Positions 36,225-47,700 of a stretch of 64,000 bases of DNA are shown here, piece after piece. The number at the start of each line of letters is the position of its first letter. Within the stretch, counting starts at the first letter, position 1. Below the pieces are notes generated by a model. That model had not been told where the DNA came from. It saw only the letters and a list, made by a program, of their open reading frames with translations, and searched no databases. Location: the NCBI GenBank assembly GCA_000231825.2, contig AFXF02001633.1, positions 186,001 to 250,000 of the forward strand, written 5' to 3'. A program made the translations under genes and the position numbers. This DNA is from Tetrahymena elliotti 4EA. Lineage: Eukaryota; Ciliophora; Oligohymenophorea; Hymenostomatida; Tetrahymenidae.

Positions 36225-39125
36225 CAAAATTAATTTGTTTTTTCTTTTTCTTATTTTAATTTTAATGCTAAAAAGCTTTGATGATTTGGATAGATTATAG
36301 CAGTGATAGGTATAAAAAATTATATTGAAATTTAATATTTAATTATAACAAAAAGGTTGTTATTGCTATCACATATTCCTCAATCAAAATCAGAAATTTG
36401 ATAAAATAACAAGAATAATAAAAACAGTAACAATGAAATTTTAGTTTTTTTCTCAAAAGTAAAAAAGACTTTTTTTTGAGTTATTTTTATTTTACTTTTA
36501 TCAATACAATATAAACATAAAAAGCAAAGAAAATTAAGAATGATATTACTGTTAAATGTTTTTTATATTTTTTGAAAAATAAAGATTGACTTTAAAAAGC
36601 AAACAAATAACAAATAACACAAAAAAAAAGAAATTTAACTATTTTGGAGTATTATTAATTTATTTCTATTTAACATAATATTTTAGTGGTCAATTTTAAA
36701 AGTGTTAATTTTTATAAACTTGAAAATTAGTTAGAAATCATTATATTCTATAACTTGAAATAGCAACTATTAATACAAAAAATAAATAAATAGATAGTTT
36801 AATAATTGGTATTTAAATTTCCTTTTTTATTGCATTAGATTTTAATGACTTCAGTTATTAAAAAGAGAAGAATATTTTTGTAAAGTGCATCTTAACCTAA
36901 TCAGCTTTAAGACATTTATAGATTTTTTAATTTTTTAGTTGTAACACTCAAATAAGCTTTATTTTTTTAAATCATAACAACTAAGAATTTTAGAAATTTC
37001 AATATAAAAAACATTATAATAATTACCAAAATTGAAGATAAATAAATATATTAAAGTAAGAGATTAAAAAAACTAATTATAAGAGTATTTTTATTTAGAC
37101 TAATTATATATTATAATATTACTTGATACCTTACTTAAATGTTTAATTACTAACTCATTTGATACTTGAATTTTTTGCTATAATTTTTATCGATTTCTTA
37201 CATAATTTGCTTTATTAATCAAATTTTTTTAAATAAAAAGTAAAAACAAGTTAATCATTCAAAAATATACATACACATATTCACAGTTCTAATTTAATTT
37301 ATAACACGTCATTATCAAAAATAAAAATTATGAGAAACAGCTGTATTAAATTTACTTATTAATATTAAGAATTTTACGTAAAATTAGAGATGTTTAACCT
37401 TTGATTCACAATATAGCTTTTCTAAAAGTCAATAAGTATGAACATTTAAATATTGTTGGGCAGGTAAAAAAATATAATTACTTCATTTAAAAATAAAATT
37501 AATGTTTAATTTTAAATAATAATCAATTTATGATCAGATTTCTCATAATAGAGTCTATGATTATTAATATTGGCTATAGTGAAAAAAATAATCCTGACTT
37601 ATATGTAAAAAAAAACCTATTGATATTCTAAACTTAAAGAATTTATCTTTAGCACATCCTGATGGATAACATTTCAATTGAAAATTTAAAGTTTTATTAA
37701 AATTAAATAACAATCATGATAAACAATTGTTTTCCTCAAAAGTAAAATAAATTTTTTTAAAAATAAGTTTTTTTAATACTAACCTTTAAAATTTTAAGTG
37801 TTGTGATTTGTAAGTAAAAAATAATTTAAAAATAAATAAGACCCATAAATTTTTTTTTCTTTAATTTTGCTAAGTTTTAAAATAAACCTATTTATAAATA
37901 TGTTATTCTAAAAATATTCTTTAAATTGCAAGATAATTTTTCATTTAAACAAATGAATTTAAAAATTTTACTAATTACCTTTATGAATAACAAAAAAACA
38001 AGTTTTTTTCAGAATAAAATTTGATAATTTTATCAAACAATATAAAAGATGTCACTTTTTATTGTATTTTAAGTTATTTAGATAAAATTTATTTTGAGAG
38101 TTAATTGATAGATGTTTTGAAGATATTATTATATTAAAAATAAGAAAGCTTTTTAGATATAAATTTATATTAATGAGAAGTTTTTTTTCTATTAATTTAT
38201 TTTGATTATTAGAAGATTTCTTAAAAAATAATGTATTGATTGATATTCTATATTTAGCAAATGCTTAAAAGTGTTATGTGATTATAAAATATAAAGTTTT
38301 TGTTTATTAAAAGGAATTTTTTTTCTTCATTTGTATTTAATTATGCCTATTATATTAAATTTATCTTATGTATCACTGAAAGTTTTGGTAATGAATGATA
38401 ATTAGGGTTTTGTTCATATTGAATAATGGTCCCCCTTTAATGATAATAAATATGTTCCAAATGTAAAATCGAAAATTTTTTTTCATTTTTATTAATTTAA
38501 GAGTTTTTCTTAGACATAAAAAATAGCTGAATCAATCAATATATTGTCTGTCTTATTAAATTTCTCGATTTGTTCTTTGAGTTTTTTCAAAAAGATAAAG
38601 ATTTAATTTCTAAACTAAAAGAAATAATTTTTTGAAAAGCTAAAAAGTATTCTATTTATTTATTCTATGGAATTTAAAAAATTCAGAAAAATAAATTTTA
38701 TGTTTGACTCCTGCAGCCTCAAAAAATTGCTTAACAGCCATGTAAATTAAATTTATTTAAAAATAAAATTTTTAAAATTTCAAATAAGACTTCATAATAA
38801 AAATTATTTAGATAAATACAATAAAAAAATTATTTTGATAATTAGCAAGAATAAACATTTTAAAAAATAAAAAGATAAAAGTAAATAAAAGTGGAGTAAT
38901 TAGCAAGGCCTTTTATAAAGATAATTACATTGTTTTATATATTTATATTATGCTATTATAATTTATAAATAAATATAAATTGAGTTTATTTATTTATTAT
39001 TAAGTTAATACTATTTATTTAGGCTCACTCGCTCACTCATCTCCTTTATCATCATTGTATATCAATAATTTCATTTACTTTTTCCTTTTTTCGAACTTTT
39101 AATAATTCAAATTCTTTAATTTCGA
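36225..39125. other. 2.9 kb AT-rich spacer, no gene seen
   Basis: This is the largest empty stretch of the window. It holds poly-A and poly-T runs and short alternating A/T blocks. I found no TGA-delimited frame with coding composition, no tRNA-like box and no repeat of note. Confidence 0.55.
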
Positions 39126-39626
39126 TCAAAAATGTTCACTGTTTCCAACATTCATTTCTAAGTCTTATATTCTATGCTCAAGACCATTAAGAGTCTAAGC
39201 CAAAGAAGTTTTTTCAGCTTTTAATGTGTTAATTTATGTTTGGATGCGATGAGTTTCAGCCTTTTAATGATTAAAGTGGCGTCTCATTTCGTCTTCAAGG
39301 CGCTTTAATTCATTGGTTAAGGTATTTTACACATCATCTGTCTTTACTTTTAATACTTACTACAATGTATCTTTTTCACTTTTCAAAATTTATAACTCTT
39401 TTTTGTGCATGCTTAATTCATCTGAAACAGCTTTTGTTGTTTCCTCTAAATTTTATAATTTTCCTTTCAAGCTAGCTGGGTTTTAGCCAAGTTACTGAGT
39501 TCCGTTAGCTACAGACAGGGTTCCAGAAGTATAACCTATATTATCCATGTTCTGATACTCTTTTGTTTATGATTTTCTTCCAAATCCTCCTTATCCGCTT
39601 TTACTTGAATACGAAGTAGCATTCAT
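39126..39626 (-). CDS. small intronless coiled-coil protein
   Basis: An uninterrupted frame of 166 residues runs from MNATSYSSKSGQGGFGR to NVGNSEHF and TGA. Residues 1-55 are Gly/Ser-rich. Residues about 58-160 form a continuous coiled coil (LKGKLQNLEETTKAVSDEL, LKRLEDEMRRHFNHQKAET, LNGLEHRIQDLEMNVG). The motif EDEMRRHFNHQKAE looks conserved and reminds me of small axonemal or basal-body coiled-coil proteins, but I cannot name the family with confidence. Codons are biased to CGC/CGT and CTT, like the coiled-coil gene at 13530-14849, which hints at strong expression. Confidence 0.85.
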
Positions 39627-40448
39627 TTTATCTAACTTTTTTTTGTATTTTGTTTGCTATATGAATTTGAATGTGAGTAATAATAATGTATGTTTTTTTT
39701 TTGTTAGATGTGTTAACTAAAGAATTTATATTTTATTTAGTGTTTGTTTTACTTGCTTATCAAAGTTATTAGTTATAATAATTATAACTTCCTAACACCT
39801 AATTAATGGAGAAGACTAAAGCACATTTATAATTTGTACAATTGATCAATAATCAGCTTATTTAGACTTGATATTTTATATCCCTATTTAATTGTAATAT
39901 TATTTAACTATTAAAATATTTAAATTAAATCAACATTTTTACACATTTAAACAAATACCCTACCTTATGTAAAGACTATTCTCTATTTCTACATGCAAGA
40001 AGTAACAGATTTTATTTAATAAATTTCAAAAAACGATTAATTGAGATTTATTGTTGATGAAATATATTTTTTAGAAAATTAATTATTTATTAAAATAATT
40101 CAAAGATTATTAATTATTTTATTTTCTTCTCAAAACTTTTCCTCTTGGTGATAAATATTTGCTTAGGTATTTTCTTAAAAATTATTCAATTATGCTTGTA
40201 AAAAATATCAGAATATGATTGATGTTGATTGAAAAATATAAAAAAATTTAAAAAGGGAATGCAGAAATTATTAATATTAATAGAGATTTCTTTTAAATTA
40301 GGATGTATAATTTTTATTTGTATATTTAATAATTTAAAACGAAATATTAAGAATCTTTATTTATTGAATCTTTTTTAGATTAAAAGAAGGATATATTGTC
40401 AAAAATTAAAAAGTTAATAAAAGCAAAAGCAAAAAAATAGTTTTAAAT
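39627..40448. other. divergent intergenic spacer
   Basis: About 820 bases separate the 5' ends of the small coiled-coil gene (minus) and the PP2C-EBP1 gene (plus). Both promoters should lie here. I see only A/T-rich sequence, with no motif I can assign. Confidence 0.5.
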
Positions 40449-42503
40449 ATGGGATAAACTTATTTATCTAAACCAGTTACAACAAAAGAAACAGAAAGTG
40501 GTTCTTTCGGCTCTGTTGAATATGCTATGAGTTGCATGTAGGGATGGCGTCAAACAATGGAAGACGCTCACATTTGCGAGCCTAAATTTGATATTGATAC
40601 TTAACTTTATGCAGTCTTTGATGGACATGGTGGTTTTGAAGTTGCTATTTTTGTAGCTAAACACTTTGGTCGAGAATTAAAAGAAAATGCAGCTTATAAA
40701 GCTAAAGATTTCCCAACTGCATTAAAGGAAACTTTCTTGAAAATGGATGAGCTACTTCTCACTGAAGAAGGAAGAGAAGATTTACTTAAAATAGTCAAAA
40801 CTCGTTCTCCTGAATAAACCTAGGTTTAAAATACAGCAGGTTGCACAGCAAATGTTACTTTACTTTACAAAAATTAAATTTATGTAGCTAATTCAGGTGA
40901 CTCTCGTTGTGTTTTAAGTGTTGAAGGTAAAAATCTTGATCTTAGTGTTGATCATAAGCCAGATGATGAATTAGAATTAAACAGAATTAAAAAAGCTGGT
41001 GGTAGCGTTACAAATGGTAGAGTAAATGGCAATTTAAATTTATCACGTGCTTTAGGAGACTTAACATACAAGTCTAATAAAGATTTAAAGCCTGAAGAAT
41101 AACTCATAAGCCCTATGCCAGATGTAGTAATCCATGAAATTACCCCTAAGGATGAATTCCTTTTGATTGGTTGTGATGGTATTTGGGAATTAAAGACTAA
41201 CCAAGAGCTTGTAACTATTTGCCGCAAGGGTTTAGTTGATCATGTTCCTCTCACTAAGATTGTAGAAGATTTGCTTGACTAAATTATTGCTAAAGATAGT
41301 AGTTAAGGTCTTGGATGTGATAACATGAGTGTTATCCTTGTTAAGATTAAGCGTAATATTGTTGCCCCTGATGCTGAACCTGAAAAAGACAGCATTCTTG
41401 CAAATGGTGTTCTCGATAAGTACAAAGCTGCTGGTATAATTTCTGATTTAGTTGTTGAAGAAATAATTAAAAAGGTGAAAGCAAATGCTGTAATTTCTGA
41501 ATTATGCTAATTTGGAGATGAACTTGTTGAAGCTGAAGTTAAGAAAGTTTTCACTAAAGATAAAAATAAAGGGGTAGCATATCCTACTTCAATTACATTA
41601 AACGAACTTGTGTCTAATTACTCTCCTTTAAAAAATACTACAGATGACAAAAAGTGGTCAGTCATTAAGAAAGGTGATTTGGTAAAGATTAGCGTTGGTG
41701 TTTAAATTGATGGATTTATTGCAGAATCTGCCTAAACTGTTGTTTGTTCTGAAGGTGCTAGTGTTGATGGTGCCAAAGCTGATGTTATCCATGCTGCTTA
41801 CTACAGTCTTTAAACAGCTTTAAGAACTCTCAATCCTGAAAAGATTAACACAGATACTCTTGATATCATCAAAAAAACTTCTAATATCTATAAGTGTAAT
41901 CCTCTTTCCAATATTAGAAGCTATGAAATCAAGCACAATAACATGGAATCAAAATTCTTCATTCCAAGTCTCGATGATGTTATTCAAAAGAATCAGTTCT
42001 TTACCTACAGGTTTGAATAATATGAAGTTTATACTTTAAACATTTTAGTATCCAATGGTTCAGGTAGTACTACTCATATTGAAGACTTACCCTTATCAAA
42101 CATTTACAAAGCCCACCCTGACAAGCATTTGAAATAAGTAGGTATCAAAAAGAATGCTTAACAAATATATGATAATATTATTGAACATCATCCTCATTTC
42201 TGTTTCTCTGCTAGAAAATTCATAGAAGACCCAACTTATGATAAAGTTTTACAAGAATTCAAAAAGTAAGGAGTTATTTCCTAACTCCCTATCGAGTCTG
42301 AAGAGCCTGGCAAGTATGTTGCATAATTCAAAATCACAGTTGCTATTCACTAAGGAGGACTAATATTGCTCAGTGGTTTAAAATTAGAAAACTCTCTTGC
42401 TAACTTAAAGTCTGCTTTTTCTGCTGAAAGTGATGAAGAATTAAAATCCCTTCTCGAAAAAGATGTTTTAAAGAAGAAAAAAAGCAAACCCAAAAAGAAA
42501 TGA
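40449..42503 (+). CDS. PP2C protein phosphatase fused to EBP1/PA2G4 domain
   Basis: One intronless frame of 684 residues. Residues 1-300 are a complete metal-dependent Ser/Thr phosphatase of the PP2C/PPM family: MGQTYLSKP with Gly2 placed for N-myristoylation, [12 protein letters not shown] (E38, D39), YAVFDGHGG (D58), [29 protein letters not shown] (D243) and [12 protein letters not shown] (D291), so the metal ligands are present. From about residue 315 to 684 it is EBP1/PA2G4, a peptidase-fold protein related to methionine aminopeptidase. It reads [89 protein letters not shown] and a Lys-rich end. Metal ligands of true aminopeptidases are replaced (Ser in KISVGV, Glu in IAESAQ), as in EBP1. 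The latter binds ribosomes and RNA. Codon use is biased towards common codons, which suggests high expression. Confidence 0.93.
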
Positions 42504-42787
42504 TCAATCTATCTAATTTAACAAAAATAAAAAAATAATATTCTTCAATATTTAAATCATGTTAATAATTTTTGTTTTCTAGTTAATTCACTAGTTGGAG
42601 ATAATTAATTTTAAATAAAATTAATATTTCATTATTTTATCCAGAATTTTCTATCTTGATAAATTTTTTTAAAAAAAACTTTTTTTGTAATTTTTTTATT
42701 AATAGAATATTATTTTACATTTTATTTAGGAATAACTGAATCATATTAAATTTACAATAATAACTTTTTCTAGTAAGTTTAGATAAT

Positions 42788-44173
42788 ATGGATGATTAAA
42801 TAATTTCATAATTAATTTAATTAAAAACCAAGTATTCTAAATAGAAATTGTAGGAAATGAGCTATTTTTTGAGACAGCAAGGATTGTTGCAATCACGTCA
42901 CAATCATATGGATTATTGCTTACAAAAATCTTGTTAAATTTTCTTTTTCTGATTGATAATCAATATGATTGTTTAGAGTTTATCTTATATCGAATAAGAA
43001 TAACAATAAACAAAAATCAAAAATCATAAAATAATTAATCAAGAAATAATATAAAAAAGATTTTTGTTTTGAATTTATTAATCAAATCAGCTAAAATACT
43101 CATTAATTTTTCTAAATTAAGATATTAGATTATGTAATCAAATATAAAATAGCTTTAACTTTCTTTACAGAATATTTCAGAGTGCTTTACTAGTACAGGT
43201 AGATAGCTAGACATATTTAAATAAATACTATATATCAAATAGATGCATTTTATAGAATATATTTTTTTTTGTATATTAAAAGAATGTAGAGATAGACTTC
43301 TCAAAATCATGCAATATTCTTGCTTATGGATTTCTTGGTACAATTATCGTGACAAAAGTAGATTTAGTCGCTTCTTTTAGATATATTGTAAGTTAGATTC
43401 TAATAAAAATAAGATTAATATAATTATTTCTTAAATAAAACTATCTTTTAAAGTTTAACATTTTAGCTTATCTTATTAAATAAACTAAATTCAATACATA
43501 GCAGCTTCAACATTAAATTAATGATAAAAATGAAAAAGCATTAAAGCACAAAAAGAAAAAATAAAATACTCATACTATTTTTTTAAATATAGAGTCAATT
43601 TATGATGCAAGAAGATTGATTAGGTTACTTAAGAGCATAATCTGTATCCCAAATATATAGGATTTATTTTAAAATCTAAAAATAACAAATAAATTCCAAT
43701 AGTCATGCTTAATTACGACAAATATATTCTACTTACTTTTTTATGTAATAGATAATATTGCAATACTTAGTAAGATCTAGTTTTTAAAGTTTGATTATAG
43801 AAAAGTAAAAAAATATGGATATCCTATGTGGCTTATAGGATTGTTTTCTGCACTTATTTATTACATAATTAAACTTAAATAATCTTTTAAGAAAGAATCT
43901 GAATTAAAAACATTAATGCTTAATAATATGACTCCTAAAGAATTTTGCTAAGCTATCTTATAAATTACTGAAGAAAGAAAAAATTACTCCTTAAACATTA
44001 TTAGAATTGTTGGTGATTTAATAGTTGCTGTCTAACGTAATAACATACCTGAATTTTTGTTACACACCAGATTTAACAGAGGATTAGTAGCTTTTGGTGG
44101 ACTTTTATCTAGCTTAATTTCTTTTTACTAATTCTACTCTAAAAATAAAAAATTAATCTAATAGTAAAAATGA
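42788..44173 (+). CDS. PEX11: PEX11-like peroxisomal membrane protein
   Basis: PEX11 proteins sit in the peroxisomal membrane and drive its elongation and division. The core is clear. Exon about 43275-43389 reads LKECRDRLLKIMQYSCLWI and SRFFQIY. It joins in phase to an exon at about 43594 reading QSIYDARRLIRLLKSI, then FYLLFYVIDNIAILSKIQFL, YGYPMWLIGLFSALIYYI, IIRIVGDLIVAVQRNNIPE and RGLVAFGGLLSSLISFYQFY, ending NKKLIQQQK at TGA. These are the amphipathic N-terminal helix, the central membrane region and the C-terminal membrane segment of the family. The 5' end is uncertain. An ATG at 42788 opens a 50-codon exon (MDDQIISQLIQLKTKYS) that I joined only tentatively across 42935-43270, where the sequence is A/T-rich with several possible splice sites. 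Confidence 0.75.
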
Positions 44174-44300
44174 TATAATTTCAGAGACAAGTATCATAAA
44201 AAAGACCTTATAAAAAAACATCAAATACTATATAAAATAAAATAAATTTAGAATATATTTTTTTCATAAAATTTAACTACAGAGCCACTAATCACTTTAA

Positions 44301-44352
44301 TCAGTAAGTAAGTAAGTAAATAAATAATTAACTAAGTAAATGAGTAAATAAT
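44301..44352. repeat. AGTA/AAAT tetranucleotide repeat
   Basis: A run of AGTA units grading into AAAT/GAGT variants lies between the converging 3' ends of the PEX11-like gene and the next minus-strand gene. It is a simple repeat. Confidence 0.75.
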
Positions 44353-44746
44353 ATGTGTAAATATCTGTTTTGCCAAATAGATAAAAAATAATACTTTAGA
44401 CTTTTATGAATCAAATTTAGAAATTTTATAATCTAATTATTCTTTTTGATAAATTCGAAATTTAATTGAATTGTAATTATTCTTTGATAATTTAATTGAA
44501 CAATTATTTATAAAATATAAAAATTTTTTTATTTTAAATTGTAAAGGAAGATTAAAAACACTAAAATGTTTAATAAATTCTGCTTCTACTTTTAATAAAT
44601 AAAGTTTGAACTCAATCATTTCATTTTTGATGTGCTCTCTAATTTTCACAATAAAATTTTCATCATTTAAGTAAAATATTTTATATTAAAAAGAAATACT
44701 AAATTTAAAATACATAAAAATTTAAAAAAACTGAAAGAATAAATAT

Positions 44747-47700
44747 TCAAATATCTATTTGATTTAATCCGGTTTTGGGGTCTTTGTACAGAATTGCCTA
44801 TTTTTATAGTTTAAATAAACTTTTTTTACTCTTTTAACTAACTATCTATAATTTATTTACCTATTATAATAGCTCTTCAGCTTAAAATAATGCTTGTCTG
44901 TAAGATAATTTTGGTTTTTTGAAAACAACTGGTGGGATACTTAGATCATCAGCCTTTAAAATAATTTCTTTATTGTATTGATCCCATAAACCAGCTATGC
45001 TGTAGAATTGAAAAAATTAATTTTCTACTTACCTATAGGAAAGTACTTGATATATATTGACTATATGCTAGTTTAATAGTTAAATGATTTCGTTTATATT
45101 TTCTATAATATGTTCAAGATTAGTTTCTTAAATAACAAATAATTTTCTTATTTAATCTTTTCTACTCTTAAACATTATTTTTAGAATTATAATAGTGCTT
45201 TTTATACCTTAGAATAGAACGAGATCACCAAACTATCCTGTTTTTGTTTTAATTTGATAGAATTTTAATTTATTCATAATCCTAAATCTACGCATTTAGT
45301 AAATAACTTTCTCTAGCATTTATTTTTTGAGATATTTAATAGTGTTTTATTCAAAATAAAACTATATTTTCATATTAAAAATTATTAATATCAGAAAGAA
45401 TAAAAAAAATATTCTACATAATATAATTTCAAGAGCTTTTCTTTTGATAAATTATGAGCAGGTATCTTAATTTCATGCACTTACTTCAGGTATGAGCGAA
45501 TTAAATACTCACTAGTTTTAATATTAAGTAAAATTTAAAGTTTGCAAGTTGATTTAGCAGTGTGATCTGGAACTTCAATTGCATCGATGAATGTAATATT
45601 AGAAGTATTGATATGATTTTAACTTTTTCTCAAGGTTTAATTTAAGCAATCTAATCTAAAAATACTTGTTGGTTTTAATTCTTCAGTTTCAGACATTTCA
45701 TTTTAATCACTTTAGATCAATTATAACATACTCTTTTAAAAGTCATAATCTACTTTTATCTGATAAAAAAAATAAAAAATTAAAGAATTGAAAAATAATT
45801 CTATGAATTTACAGATTTAATTAAATTTTTTGATAGCTGCTTTATTTGCTCAGGTTTTAGTGTTGGTTCAATTGTTTATTTCAATTGTAATATTGGAAGA
45901 TCCCATAAAGGTTATATAGTTAAAGTGTCATCAATTTTTTTAACAACAATTTAAATCATATCATCACGAATATCATTTTATTCATCAACTATATGCATTT
46001 CATCTTTTAAACCCTTCTTTTACCTTATTTAGCTTATCTCTTCATAGCTTATCTTAATTAAACCAGAGTATACAACATTTTCTAATGTAGGATAAATATT
46101 TTGAATGCCTAAATCTTTTTTCATCCAAATTATACCCCTCTCATAGTTGAACTAACATTAATCTATAATGTATTATTTTGATATTTCTTTGAGCTTTTCA
46201 AAAGATTTATCATTCATTGAAATTTAATAAAAACTCTTATTATTTTTTTCTTTATTAAGAGTTTTTATATAAACAAACGAATTTTAAATCCCTTTGAAAA
46301 TAGTAAGAACTCCATTAACTTTCTGATCTTAATGATTCAAACTGATGTAAGTTGAGAAAACTCTGTTGAATAAATGATATCTTTTGATGCTCTATTTCAA
46401 AAATCTTACGTGTTCCATCTTTATTGCTCTTATTTATTTATCCAATGAGATGAGCTATGATGAAAAATATAAAATTATTTAATAAAAATTTTACAAAAAA
46501 TTTAATTATTTTTTTTACTTTATTTTGAACAATCCATTTTTATGTTTCTTCTTTCTTAATGCATATCCTCAATCCTTAGATGTTTGGGTTAGATGGTTTA
46601 ATGTCTAAAATTTATTTTTTTACATCATAAATGAATTTTACTGGTACTTTTTCCTAAGTCTAATCACATTAAACCATAGCCTCACCAAAATTAATTGTCT
46701 TTTTTTCCTTTTATTCAACAACAGTCACTTATTTTTTAGATAATTCTATAATTTTTTAATCAGATGCCTCATTGCTAAAAAATTGATAATCTTTAAAGAT
46801 ATTGAGCACTTGCTCAGGTAATTTTTAAATCATATTATGGAAATACTAGCTATCATATTTAATAATATTATCAACATATTAAAAACTCATATCATCTACA
46901 TCGAAGATAAACTCCTCTGTAAATTACTCCAAACTATTATACAAAAAGCTGATAGCAAATCTACGAAGTATCTTTGAGAATATGAAGAAATTTTTTGATG
47001 TATAAAAGACCTAAAGGATATCTTCTTGGATATCTATAGTTAATACAAGTTCTCCTTTCTTTTCTAATGTAAGTTTGTAGCTTTAACAATGAAACTAGAA
47101 ATCAAGTAGAGCATTAAATCCTGAGTGAAATTGTTACAAAACAAGAATTTTTTTACTCTTATGAAAATTAAGATCTCTTTAAATATCAGCAACACTATCA
47201 TTTAAATTTAAATTAGATTTTGGTTCTGTTTTTTTTGTCTCTAAAGCTTGAACAGAATTAAGACGACTTTTTGAAGCATCTAAATTATTGCTAGGTTCTT
47301 CATCATCTTCTTCATCTTCTGAATAAATTTATTTTGTTTTTATATCATCAAAAGTGGTATTATTTCTTTTAAGCAGATTAAAATTCTATTCTAAATTCTT
47401 AAATTTATCTTCAGTTTGTTTGAAATCTAACTGTAATTAAGCTATTTAAATTTTATCTTAATTGCTGTTAATGATAGTTGCTTGTAATTAAGCAGCTAGT
47501 TCCTCATTCTTTTGCATGGATTAAGATAGCTTTTCTTTTAAATCATTATTTTCCTTCTACAATTCATTTTCTTTTTCATTAGAAACAATATTGCTGTTTT
47601 TTTGGGTTAACAAGAGCTCTTCTTTTTCTTCAACTTCTCTTTTAGCTTAATCAAGCTAGTTTTATAGTCTTTTATTCTCTTCTTATATTCTATTGAGTTG

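Noticed and set aside
36225..39125. search for tRNA, small RNA or origin sequences in the largest spacer
   Set aside because: No cloverleaf, B-box-like GGTTCGA motif or structured repeat was visible. Only A/T runs are present.
40952..41227. 91-codon minus-strand frame
   Set aside because: It lies opposite the catalytic region of the PP2C domain, which is clearly coding on the plus strand.
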